The notes under the pieces were generated by a model. It did no database searches. It had not been told where the DNA came from and saw only the letters and a list, made by a program, of their open reading frames with translations. Both the position numbers and the translations under genes were made by a program. Positions 1 to 7,198 of a DNA stretch of 64,000 nt are shown here, piece after piece. The number at the start of each line of letters is the position of its first letter. Position 1 is the stretch's first letter. The DNA comes from Ruminococcus sp. GTDB taxonomy: Bacteria > Bacillota > Clostridia > Oscillospirales > Ruminococcaceae. Location of the stretch: contig NZ_DXUU01000008.1 in the NCBI RefSeq assembly GCF_019417665.1, positions 6,288 to 70,287 of the forward strand, given 5' to 3'.

Positions 1-2
1 CA

Positions 3-1205
3 CTGTACACTCTGGGGCTGATGGATCAGGATGAATTCCGTGACATGATGCAAAAGGTCATGCAGGGTGAGACTGTTAAAAAAACAGAAAATGTTTCCTT
101 CACCTATGATGATTTGTTGAACACTTCCTTCAAGCTGGTACTAAATACAGATTACTATCAGTATAACGAGGCCTCCGGTGTATGGGAGGACAAGCGTGAC
201 GATGATACATACATGAAGCAGCTGGTAGAAGATGCACCGGAGCTGAAAATCGTGGGCATTATCCGTCCCGATGAAGAGGCAACTGCGACTTCCATCAACG
301 GCTCCATCGCATACAATTCCGCACTGACGGATTATGTTGTCAATCATATTAACGATAGTGAAATTGCAAAGGCACAGATGGCTGACCCGGATACCAATGT
401 CTTGACCGGTACGCCTTTCAACATTGACGAATACGTCAACAGCCTGACTATGGAAGATTTACAGGCAGATGTGGCACAGAGAAGCCAGGAGGAGCAGGCA
501 CAGTTCCAGCAGATGGCTGCTGTCATGAGTGAAGAAGAACTGCTGGAGTCCTACCGAAAATCCATTCGAGAAAACTCCACGGATACCTATGACGGCATTT
601 TGGCACAGCTAGGTGTGGTAGATCTGGAACAGCCCTCTGCCATCAGTATTTATCCCAAGGACTTTGATGCAAAGGATTCCATCGTTTCCATTATTGACGA
701 CTACAATGATGCACAGATCGACGACGGACACGAGGAAATGACCATTACCTACACAGACTATGTGGGACTTATGATGACCTCAGTCACCACCATCGTTAAC
801 ATGATCAGCTATGTTCTCATTGCCTTTGTTTCCATTTCTCTGGTCGTCTCCTCCATCATGATCGGCATTATTACATACATCTCCGTTCTGGAACGTACCA
901 AGGAAATCGGCATTCTGCGCGGCATCGGTGCTTCCAAGCGGAATATTTCCAGCATCTTCAATGCGGAGACACTGATTATCGGCACCTGTGCCGGTCTGAT
1001 CGGTATCGGTGTAACGCTGGTGCTGCTGATTCCCGCAAATGCCATTATCGGTGCACTGACGGATATCTCCAATCTGGCTAAGCTGCCGTGGAAGGGTGCT
1101 GTGATCCTGGTGCTCATCAGCATGTTCCTGACAGTGATCGCCGGTCTGATTCCGTCGAAAAAAGCGGCGAAGAAAGATCCGGTAACCGCACTGCGGACTG
1201 AATAA
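3..1205 (+). CDS. FtsX-type ABC transporter permease, 5' end outside window
   Basis: The frame is open back to the first bases, so this is the C-terminal part of a larger membrane protein; an ATPase domain could be fused upstream but is not visible. Counting from the first in-frame ATG at 21, about 245 residues are acidic and extracytoplasmic in character. A hydrophobic stretch follows at about 250-288, then the cytoplasmic loop ERTKEIGILRGIGASK, which is the typical FtsX/MacB-family signature. Further membrane stretches lie at about 315-345 and 358-378, and the end KKDPVTALRTE is usual for the family. Such permeases move lipids, peptides or drugs or transmit mechanical force; the substrate cannot be read here. 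A strong terminator follows at once, so the sigma factor gene downstream is a separate unit. Family assignment is firm, role unknown. Confidence 0.88.
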   Translation: MYTLGLMDQDEFRDMMQKVMQGETVKKTENVSFTYDDLLNTSFKLVLNTDYYQYNEASGVWEDKRDDDTYMKQLVEDAPELKIVGIIRPDEEATATSINGSIAYNSALTDYVVNHINDSEIAKAQMADPDTNVLTGTPFNIDEYVNSLTMEDLQADVAQRSQEEQAQFQQMAAVMSEEELLESYRKSIRENSTDTYDGILAQLGVVDLEQPSAISIYPKDFDAKDSIVSIIDDYNDAQIDDGHEEMTITYTDYVGLMMTSVTTIVNMISYVLIAFVSISLVVSSIMIGIITYISVLERTKEIGILRGIGASKRNISSIFNAETLIIGTCAGLIGIGVTLVLLIPANAIIGALTDISNLAKLPWKGAVILVLISMFLTVIAGLIPSKKAAKKDPVTALRTE

Positions 1206-1228
1206 TTTTTTCAAATCAGAGAACCCTA

Positions 1229-1269
1229 CAGGACGTATTCCCAAATATGGATACGTCCTGTTTTGGTTT
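1229..1269 (+). terminator. Intrinsic terminator after the ABC permease
   Basis: A perfect 10-bp stem CAGGACGTAT / ATACGTCCTG (1229-1238 and 1251-1260) with a 12-nt loop is followed by TTTTGGTTT. It sits 24 nt past the permease stop codon. Confidence 0.88.
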
Positions 1270-1313
1270 ATCTCAAATTTTGAAGTATCACCCAACCATT
1301 TCCCCATCCCCCT

Positions 1314-1324
1314 CACTATATAGA
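1314..1324 (+). repeat. 11-bp direct repeat, left copy, upstream of sigma factor gene
   Basis: CACTATATAGA occurs here and again at 3014-3024, exactly 1700 bp away, one copy on each side of the sigma factor gene. It contains the 8-bp palindrome CTATATAG. This copy lies 28 nt before the chosen start codon and could also contribute a -10 element (TATAGA). Confidence 0.5.
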
Positions 1325-1351
1325 CAGAAAACGCATCCGGAGGCTTTTCCT

Positions 1352-3010
1352 ATGGACAAAGTACAAGCAGACCGACTGATCCTGCAATACCAGACCCGCA
1401 TTTTCGGCTTTGCCATGTCGAAGCTGCGCAGCTACACCGAAGCAGAAGAACTTGCCGCCGATATTGTCAGCGAGGTATATCATTCTTTTCTCGCCGCAGA
1501 GCAGATCACCAACCCGGACGGCTATGTCTATCGCATTGCCTGCAATGTCTATGCAAGGCATATCCGGCAGCTGACACATGTCAGCACAGTTGATATTTCT
1601 GATATGGTACTCCCCTGCCACGATGATACACAGGAGCATCTGGAACAGAACGAAACAATTCAGCAGCTCCGTCGGGATATCGGTTTTCTCTCTGACCGGC
1701 AGCGTACCATTGTCTATCTGCACTACTACAAGAAAAAGACAGCAGCGGAAATTGCGGCAACATTGGGGATCTCTCCCGGCACGGTAAAGTGGCATCTGTC
1801 GGACGCAAGAACCACGCTAAAGGAGGATTTGGTTATGACACAGCAAACAACTGACCTGACCGTCAACCCCATCCGGTTTACTTCCACGGGGCACAATGGC
1901 TCTGCCGGGACAACCGGTGATACCCAGGATATGTTTGACACCAGACTCAAACAGAATATTGCCTGGTGCTGTTACTTCACACCTCACACTGTAGAAGAAA
2001 TTGCACGAGCCCTCAGTGTGCCGTCTGTCTATATTGCAGACAATGTACAGAAGCTGGAGGAATACGGCTATCTCGACCGCATAGACAAGAGCAAGAATCC
2101 GAAGTTCCGTACCAATATGGTAATTTATGACGATCGGATTCCGGATAAAGCGCAATCCCTTTGCTTCGAGGCGGCAAAAAAGCTCTGTGATGAGCTGTAC
2201 CCGGCAATTTTCCATGCTTTTGATCAGGCAGAGGATAACTGGGGCTTCGCCTGTGACGGCAATGACAAAAACTTTATGAAGTACACCCTTGTGATGCTGT
2301 GTACACGGTATCTTTTTTACCACGGTGATTCCCAAAAATGGCAGAAGTTTTATCAGACCTATTCTGTCAAACGACCGGACGGCGGTGATTTCATTGCCCA
2401 TGCAAATGTTTCTGACGACTGTCATATGACAATCGAGCCATCAGAATGCACAAATCCTTATGATAAATACCCCTATGTCATCTGCGGCTATATGCAGCGA
2501 TATGATACAAATAGTGATATGCTGAATGAACAGGTCAATTGTCGCTTTGCAGATCGTCTGGTGGACTGGCGCGACAATTGCTCTGAGGATTGGGAATCGC
2601 TGTACCGCTACATCAAAAACCAGAACAACAAGTCTGTCCTGACACCAGAAGAATACAAACGACTTTGTGACAAGGGCTATCTGGCAGATGACAATGTACA
2701 GGTGATGACATATGTTTGCAACGAAAAACCAACCTGGAATCACATCATACAACTGCTGCATACAAAATGCCATGTACCGGAATCTATCCGGAGTTTTAGC
2801 AAAGCATTTGATGCAAAGAAATATGCGCTGCAAAAGGAACAGCATCCCAAACACATTCAGCCGATTATCCGTCAATATTGCACGGAAGCACTAGGCAGCG
2901 CTGAAATTATTCCCTATGTCATTGAGGAAATGCTTCACCGTGGTATGCTCCAGCCCCTGACGGCGGTACAGAAAAAGGCGGTATTCAGTATTCTCGTTTA
3001 TCAAAAGTAA
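1352..3010 (+). CDS. ECF-type sigma-70 factor fused to a winged-helix domain and a long C-terminal extension
   Basis: A 552-residue protein, against about 160-200 for a plain ECF sigma factor. Residues 8-72 match sigma region 2 and residues 108-158 match region 4, with the helix-turn-helix AAEIAATLGISPGTVKWHLS. Residues 197-260 look like a second DNA-binding fold, a winged helix with VEEIARALSVPSVYIADNVQ. The remaining 290 residues I do not recognise; they hold many aromatic and cysteine residues and no membrane segment. The ATG at 1352 is preferred to an upstream in-frame ATG at 1247 because GGAGG (1339-1343) stands 8 nt before it and sigma region 2 starts at once. No anti-sigma gene is adjacent. 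The upstream ABC permease could be a target or partner, which is inference. The C-terminal part may act as a built-in sensor or anti-sigma. Confidence 0.82.
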   Translation: MDKVQADRLILQYQTRIFGFAMSKLRSYTEAEELAADIVSEVYHSFLAAEQITNPDGYVYRIACNVYARHIRQLTHVSTVDISDMVLPCHDDTQEHLEQNETIQQLRRDIGFLSDRQRTIVYLHYYKKKTAAEIAATLGISPGTVKWHLSDARTTLKEDLVMTQQTTDLTVNPIRFTSTGHNGSAGTTGDTQDMFDTRLKQNIAWCCYFTPHTVEEIARALSVPSVYIADNVQKLEEYGYLDRIDKSKNPKFRTNMVIYDDRIPDKAQSLCFEAAKKLCDELYPAIFHAFDQAEDNWGFACDGNDKNFMKYTLVMLCTRYLFYHGDSQKWQKFYQTYSVKRPDGGDFIAHANVSDDCHMTIEPSECTNPYDKYPYVICGYMQRYDTNSDMLNEQVNCRFADRLVDWRDNCSEDWESLYRYIKNQNNKSVLTPEEYKRLCDKGYLADDNVQVMTYVCNEKPTWNHIIQLLHTKCHVPESIRSFSKAFDAKKYALQKEQHPKHIQPIIRQYCTEALGSAEIIPYVIEEMLHRGMLQPLTAVQKKAVFSILVYQK

Positions 3011-3013
3011 AAC

Positions 3014-3024
3014 CACTATATAGA
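3014..3024 (+). repeat. 11-bp direct repeat, right copy, downstream of sigma factor gene
   Basis: Second copy of CACTATATAGA, 3 nt after the sigma factor stop codon and just before the shared terminator. Confidence 0.5.
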
Positions 3025-3030
3025 ATGCAA

Positions 3031-3066
3031 AAAACCTGCGAGGGAGCAATTTCCCTTGCAGGTTTT
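3031..3066. terminator. Bidirectional intrinsic terminator between sigma factor gene and gpmI
   Basis: A 15-bp stem with one wobble pair, AAAACCTGCGAGGGA (3031-3045) against TCCCTTGCAGGTTTT (3052-3066), with a 6-nt loop. A-rich and T-rich ends on both sides let it work in both directions between the convergent genes. Confidence 0.85.
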
Positions 3067-3086
3067 CTCACATGATGTTATATCAA

Positions 3087-4604
3087 TTATGCAAACAGGC
3101 TCTTACCAGTCATTTCAGCCGGCTGCGGCAGTTCCATTGCTTCCAGCATAGTTGGTGCAATATCTGCCAGCACGCCGCCCTCACGAAGAGGCTTGTCCAT
3201 ACCCACTACAACAAACGGTACCGGGTTTGTGGTGTGTGCTGTGAACGGTGAACCGTCCTGTTCATACATCTTGTCTGCATTGCCGTGATCAGCAGTGATG
3301 AACGCCACGCCACCCTTTGCCAGGATAGCGTCCACCATGCGTCCTACGCAGGTATCCACAGCTTCTACCGCAGCCTTTGCTGCATCGAAAATACCTGTGT
3401 GGCCTACCATGTCGCAGTTTGCATAGTTCAGGATAATGGCATCATACTTGTCACTTGCGATGGCTTCTACTACCTTGTCAGTTACCTCATAGGCACTCAT
3501 TTCCGGCTTCAGGTCAAAGGTCGGCACATCCGGGCTCTGTACCAAAATACGGTCTTCGCCCTCAAAAGTCTTTTCCTCGCCACCGTTGAAGAAGAAAGTA
3601 ACGTGAGCATACTTCTGAGTCTCTGCAATACGCAGCTGTGTCTTGCCACACTTGCTTACATATTCACCGAATGTCATGTGCAGTTCTTCCGGCGGATAAG
3701 CTACAGAAACATTGGGCATCGAAGCGTCATACTGTGCCATGCAGACAAACTGTACCGGGAAGAAGCCGTTTCTGCGCTCAAAACCGCTGAATTCCGGATC
3801 TACAAAGCAGCGTGTCAGCTGTCTTGCACGGTCAGGACGGAAATTAAAGAAGATCATGCTATCTCCCGGCTTTACCGTACCATCCTGATCCAGAACTGTG
3901 GGCAGCATGAATTCATCAGTAATATCCTTTGCATAGCTATCCTCAATTGCCTGTACCGAGTCAGCCTGGGTCTGTACACCCTCACCGTAAACCATGGCTG
4001 CATATGCCTTTTCCACACGATCCCATGCGTTGTCACGATCCATTGCATAGTAACGGCCGGAAATGGTAGCCACCTTACCTACGCCGATCTCCTGCATCTT
4101 TGCTGCTGCTTCCTTCATGAAGCCCGCAGCAGATGCCGGCGGCTCGTCACGACCATCCAGGAATGCGTGTACATAGACCTTGGGCAGTCCTTTTTTCTTT
4201 GCCATTTCCAACAGCCCATATAGATGAGACATATGGCTGTGCACACCGCCCGGAGACAGCAGACCCATCAGGTGCAGAGCAGTTCCCTTTTCCTTGCAAG
4301 CATCCATTGCCGCAGAAAGTGCCGGATTGGAGAAGAAAGTGCCGTCCTCAATGTCCTTTGTGATCTTCACCAGCATCTGATAAACGATCCGTCCGGCACC
4401 GATGTTCGTATGACCAACCTCAGAGTTGCCCATCTGACCGTCCGGCAAACCAACATCCAGACCGCTTGCACCGATCAAGGTATGAGGTCCCTTCATATAT
4501 TCATCCAGATGCGGCTTTTTAGCTGCACGAATGGCATTGCCGTAATCGTCCTTGTTATAGCCGAAGCCGTCCATAATAATCAGAGCCACAGGTTTTTTAC
4601 TCAT
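3087..4604 (-). CDS. gpmI: 2,3-bisphosphoglycerate-independent phosphoglycerate mutase
   Basis: Converts 3-phosphoglycerate to 2-phosphoglycerate in glycolysis with a metal-bound serine nucleophile. About 505 residues, normal for GpmI. The N-terminus KPVALIIMDGFGYN carries the first metal-binding aspartate, DGQMGNSEVGHTNIGAGR holds the catalytic serine, DGRDEPP and SGRYYAMDRD are substrate loops, and FITADHGNAD gives late metal ligands. The second ATG at 4604 is chosen over the one at 4610 because AAGGA lies 10 nt before it and only 4 nt before the first. It is the last gene of the pgk operon and ends at the bidirectional terminator. Confidence 0.96.
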   Translation of the reverse strand: MSKKPVALIIMDGFGYNKDDYGNAIRAAKKPHLDEYMKGPHTLIGASGLDVGLPDGQMGNSEVGHTNIGAGRIVYQMLVKITKDIEDGTFFSNPALSAAMDACKEKGTALHLMGLLSPGGVHSHMSHLYGLLEMAKKKGLPKVYVHAFLDGRDEPPASAAGFMKEAAAKMQEIGVGKVATISGRYYAMDRDNAWDRVEKAYAAMVYGEGVQTQADSVQAIEDSYAKDITDEFMLPTVLDQDGTVKPGDSMIFFNFRPDRARQLTRCFVDPEFSGFERRNGFFPVQFVCMAQYDASMPNVSVAYPPEELHMTFGEYVSKCGKTQLRIAETQKYAHVTFFFNGGEEKTFEGEDRILVQSPDVPTFDLKPEMSAYEVTDKVVEAIASDKYDAIILNYANCDMVGHTGIFDAAKAAVEAVDTCVGRMVDAILAKGGVAFITADHGNADKMYEQDGSPFTAHTTNPVPFVVVGMDKPLREGGVLADIAPTMLEAMELPQPAEMTGKSLFA

Positions 4605-4627
4605 GTGCATTCGTTCCTTTCCAAAGA

Positions 4628-4652
4628 TGGGCAGCCATTCTCAGACTGCCCA
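4628..4652 (-). other. Stem-loop between tpiA and gpmI
   Basis: TGGGCAG / CTGCCCA, a 7-bp perfect stem with an 11-nt loop in the tpiA-gpmI gap. No U-tract follows, so it looks like an mRNA-stability or processing hairpin rather than a terminator. Confidence 0.4.
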
Positions 4653-4683
4653 CGGGATTAATACAATGTTCTTAGCAAAATGC

Positions 4684-5451
4684 TTACTTAGAAGCCTCAG
4701 CCAGCAGTACGCCAAACTTTTCTGCTACCAGAGAAGCACCACCGATCAAACCGCCATCGATATCTTCCTTTGCCAGCAATTCTGCGCAGTTTTTCTCGTT
4801 CATGGAACCACCGTACTGGATGGTCATGCCGTCTGCAATTGCCTTGTCATACAGAGAAGCAACTGTTGCACGAATGAAAGAGCAAACCTCCTGTGCCTGT
4901 TCAGCAGTAGCAGTCTTACCAGTACCGATTGCCCATACCGGCTCATAAGCGATAACAATATTCTGTACCTGTTCTGCGGACAGACCGTGCAGAGCAACCT
5001 TTACCTGCTTTGCGACAACTTCTTCTGTGATACCCAGCTCACGCTCTGCCAGAGTCTCGCCAACGCACAGAATGACAGTCATGCCAGCCTCAATTGCAGC
5101 AGTGGTACGCTTGTTGACAGTTTCATCGGTTTCACCGAAATACTGTCTGCGCTCGGAGTGACCAACGATAACATACTTTACACCCATTTCGGTCAGCATG
5201 TCTGCGGAGATCTCACCGGTGAAAGCGCCGCTCTTCTCGAAGTGTACATTCTCAGCGCCAACTTCAATGTTAGTACCCTCTGTCAGTGCCAGAGCAGTTT
5301 CCAGGTTGGTGAACGGTACGCAGATGATCACACCGCAGGTCTTGTCAGCTGCGATAGGCTTCAGAGCCTCGATCAATTCCTTGGCTTCTTTGCGATTCTT
5401 GTTCATCTTCCAGTTTCCGGCAATAATTGCCTTTCTCAGTTCCTTATTCAT
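4684..5451 (-). CDS. tpiA: Triosephosphate isomerase
   Basis: Interconverts dihydroxyacetone phosphate and glyceraldehyde 3-phosphate. 255 residues, full length. Seen: AGNWKMNK near the N-terminus (catalytic Asn/Lys), VGHSERR (electrophilic His), AYEPVWAIGTGKTA (catalytic Glu and flexible loop), and YGGSMNEKN plus GGLIGGASL for phosphate binding. SD GAGGAA lies 6 nt before the ATG. It follows the small membrane protein gene in the pgk operon and precedes gpmI. Confidence 0.97.
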   Translation of the reverse strand: MNKELRKAIIAGNWKMNKNRKEAKELIEALKPIAADKTCGVIICVPFTNLETALALTEGTNIEVGAENVHFEKSGAFTGEISADMLTEMGVKYVIVGHSERRQYFGETDETVNKRTTAAIEAGMTVILCVGETLAERELGITEEVVAKQVKVALHGLSAEQVQNIVIAYEPVWAIGTGKTATAEQAQEVCSFIRATVASLYDKAIADGMTIQYGGSMNEKNCAELLAKEDIDGGLIGGASLVAEKFGVLLAEASK

Positions 5452-5474
5452 TGCAATTTCCTCGTTTCTATGGA

Positions 5475-5681
5475 TTATTCACCATTTTCAGATTTAGAAA
5501 TATAGTCTCCTTCTTCATGAGACTCTTTATTGTAGCTGCCGTTATGGCTTCCGATGACAATGCCTTTTGAGAAAGGCATGAGGAGCATTCCTACAGCCAG
5601 ACCACATAATGCGCCTAATGTAAACACTGCCACTGGACATTGTGCAGCCCGTTTGATAAGTTCAGCGTTTTTCTTCTGCAT
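5475..5681 (-). CDS. Small single-pass membrane protein, YtxH-like, in glycolytic operon
   Basis: 68 residues from the ATG at 5681, with AAAGG 11 nt upstream; a TTG 21 nt further upstream would also be in frame. A basic N-terminus (KKNAELIKRAAQ) precedes one hydrophobic segment, VFTLGALCGLAVGMLLMPFS, and then a short hydrophilic acidic tail. The Gly/Ala-rich helix ending in MPFSKG resembles the start of YtxH-type proteins, but most of that family's length is missing. It lies between pgk and tpiA, 23 nt before tpiA, so it is co-transcribed with them. No enzymatic motif is visible and the function is unknown. Confidence 0.6.
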   Translation of the reverse strand: MQKKNAELIKRAAQCPVAVFTLGALCGLAVGMLLMPFSKGIVIGSHNGSYNKESHEEGDYISKSENGE

Positions 5682-5708
5682 AAAAGTCACAACCTTTCTC
5701 AAGACAAC

Positions 5709-5750
5709 ACAAACGGAGGAATACCGATGATGCAGTACCCTCCCGTCTGT
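5709..5750 (-). other. Intercistronic stem-loop after pgk
   Basis: In the minus-strand transcript ACAGACGGGAGG pairs with CCTCCGTTTGT, with one G-U pair and one bulged G, around a 19-nt loop. It sits 11 nt after the pgk stop codon. The U-rich stretch after it is weak, so partial termination or 3'-end protection of the pgk message are both possible. Confidence 0.4.
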
Positions 5751-5760
5751 TTTTCTTTAA

Positions 5761-6975
5761 TTAGTTCTTGTCAGCAATTGCAGCTACGCCCGGCAGTACC
5801 TTGCCTTCCAGATACTCCAGAGAAGCGCCGCCGCCAGTAGAGATATGGCTCATCTTGTCAGCAAATCCCAGCTGCATAACTGCTGCTGCGGAGTCGCCGC
5901 CGCCGATGATGGTAGTTGCATCTGTGTCTGCCAGAGCTTGTGCCACTGCGATCGTGCCCTTGCTCAGGATCGGGTTTTCGAATACGCCCATGGGGCCGTT
6001 CCATACAACAGTCTTTGCAGTCTTCACAGCATCCGCAAACAGAGCCTGTGTCTTTTCGCCGATATCCAGACCCATCTTCTCAGCCGGAATTGTGTGAGAA
6101 TCAAAAGTCTCTACAGCAATTTCTGCATCGATCGGATTCGGGAAATCAGCAGCTGTTACTGTATCTACCGGCAGAAGCAGATCCTTGCCGTTTGCCTTTG
6201 CCTTCTCCAGCATTTCCTTGCAGTAGTCAATCTTTGTATCGTCAACCAGAGAAGTACCAACCTCATAGCCCTGTGCCTTCAGGAAAGTGTAAGCCATACC
6301 GCCGCCGATGATCAGCGTGTCACACTTTTCCAACAGATTGGAGATAACATTCAGCTTATCTGCAACCTTTGCTCCGCCCAGAATTGCAACGAAAGGACGA
6401 ACCGGATTCTCAACAGCGTTGCCCAGGAACTGGATCTCCTTCTGCATCAGATAACCTACAGCAGTTTCCTTTACATACTCCGTAACACCAACTGTGGAGC
6501 AGTGTGCTCTGTGTGCGCTGCCGAACGCATCCATAACAAATACATCTGCGATAGAAGCCAGATCCTTGCTGAAATCTTCGATGTTCTTTGTCTCTTCCTT
6601 GCGGAAACGAGTATTTTCCAGAACGATGATCTCGCCGTCCTGCATCTTGTCTACTGCAGCTTTTACGGTATCGTCTACAACAACATCAGACGGAACGAAA
6701 GTTACCTTTGCGGAAACCAGCTCTGCCAGACGTGCAGCAGCTGCCTTCAGAGAGAACTTCTCCTCCGGACCATTCTTCGGCTTGCCCAGGTGAGAGCAAA
6801 GAATTACCTTGCCGCCGTCAGCGACCAGCTTGTTGATGGTGGGCAGTGCAGCCTGGATACGATTGTCATTGGTGATCACGCCGTCCTTCATCGGTACGTT
6901 GAAGTCCACACGAACCAGTACACGCTTGCCCTTTACATTAATGTCGTCTACAGATACTTTGTTTAACCCTGCCAT
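5761..6975 (-). CDS. pgk: Phosphoglycerate kinase
   Basis: Makes ATP and 3-phosphoglycerate from 1,3-bisphosphoglycerate. 404 residues. Motifs in order: VLVRVDFNVPM, CSHLGKPKN, the hinge stretch ILGGAKVADKLNVI, GGGMAYTFL, VWNGPMGVFE and the nucleotide loop IIGGGDSAAAV. The frame extends 48 codons further upstream, but the ATG at 6975 has GAAAGGA 10 nt before it and gives the normal family N-terminus; the extension would overlap the promoter. First gene of the pgk-YtxH-like-tpiA-gpmI operon. Neither gapA nor eno is in the window. Confidence 0.97.
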   Translation of the reverse strand: MAGLNKVSVDDINVKGKRVLVRVDFNVPMKDGVITNDNRIQAALPTINKLVADGGKVILCSHLGKPKNGPEEKFSLKAAAARLAELVSAKVTFVPSDVVVDDTVKAAVDKMQDGEIIVLENTRFRKEETKNIEDFSKDLASIADVFVMDAFGSAHRAHCSTVGVTEYVKETAVGYLMQKEIQFLGNAVENPVRPFVAILGGAKVADKLNVISNLLEKCDTLIIGGGMAYTFLKAQGYEVGTSLVDDTKIDYCKEMLEKAKANGKDLLLPVDTVTAADFPNPIDAEIAVETFDSHTIPAEKMGLDIGEKTQALFADAVKTAKTVVWNGPMGVFENPILSKGTIAVAQALADTDATTIIGGGDSAAAVMQLGFADKMSHISTGGGASLEYLEGKVLPGVAAIADKN

Positions 6976-7059
6976 ATCATTGACATCCTTTCGTAAGATA
7001 GAAATTAACATATTGCTGGGAGATCCTGGGATATCCGCAGGTACACCCCATACAATTCT

Positions 7060-7088
7060 ATTATACACGATTTCACATGATTTTGCAA
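7060..7088 (-). promoter_or_regulatory. Sigma-A promoter of the pgk operon
   Basis: Minus strand TTGCAA (7083-7088), a 17-bp spacer, then a perfect TATAAT (7060-7065). The start point would fall near 7053, leaving a leader of roughly 75 nt before pgk. The same hexamer pair and spacing recur before miaB. Confidence 0.8.
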
Positions 7089-7198
7089 GCTTTTCGAAGA
7101 GATTTTCCGAAAAATCCAAAATTTTATTTTTAGGTGCTACGTTTTTATCAGAAACCGCCAGTTTTGGGGTACGTTCACATACAACAAATATGCGGATT

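Noticed and set aside
5845..6966. 373-codon open frame antisense to pgk
   Set aside because: Fully overlaps pgk; Cys/His-rich composition is typical of reverse-strand shadows.
6976..7119. N-terminal extension of pgk by 48 codons
   Set aside because: It would run through the promoter and lacks similarity to the Pgk N-terminus; a proper SD serves the ATG at 6975.
7120..7198. Terminator for uvrA
   Set aside because: Only short A+T-rich pairings (AAAC/GTTT) are seen; no stable stem.
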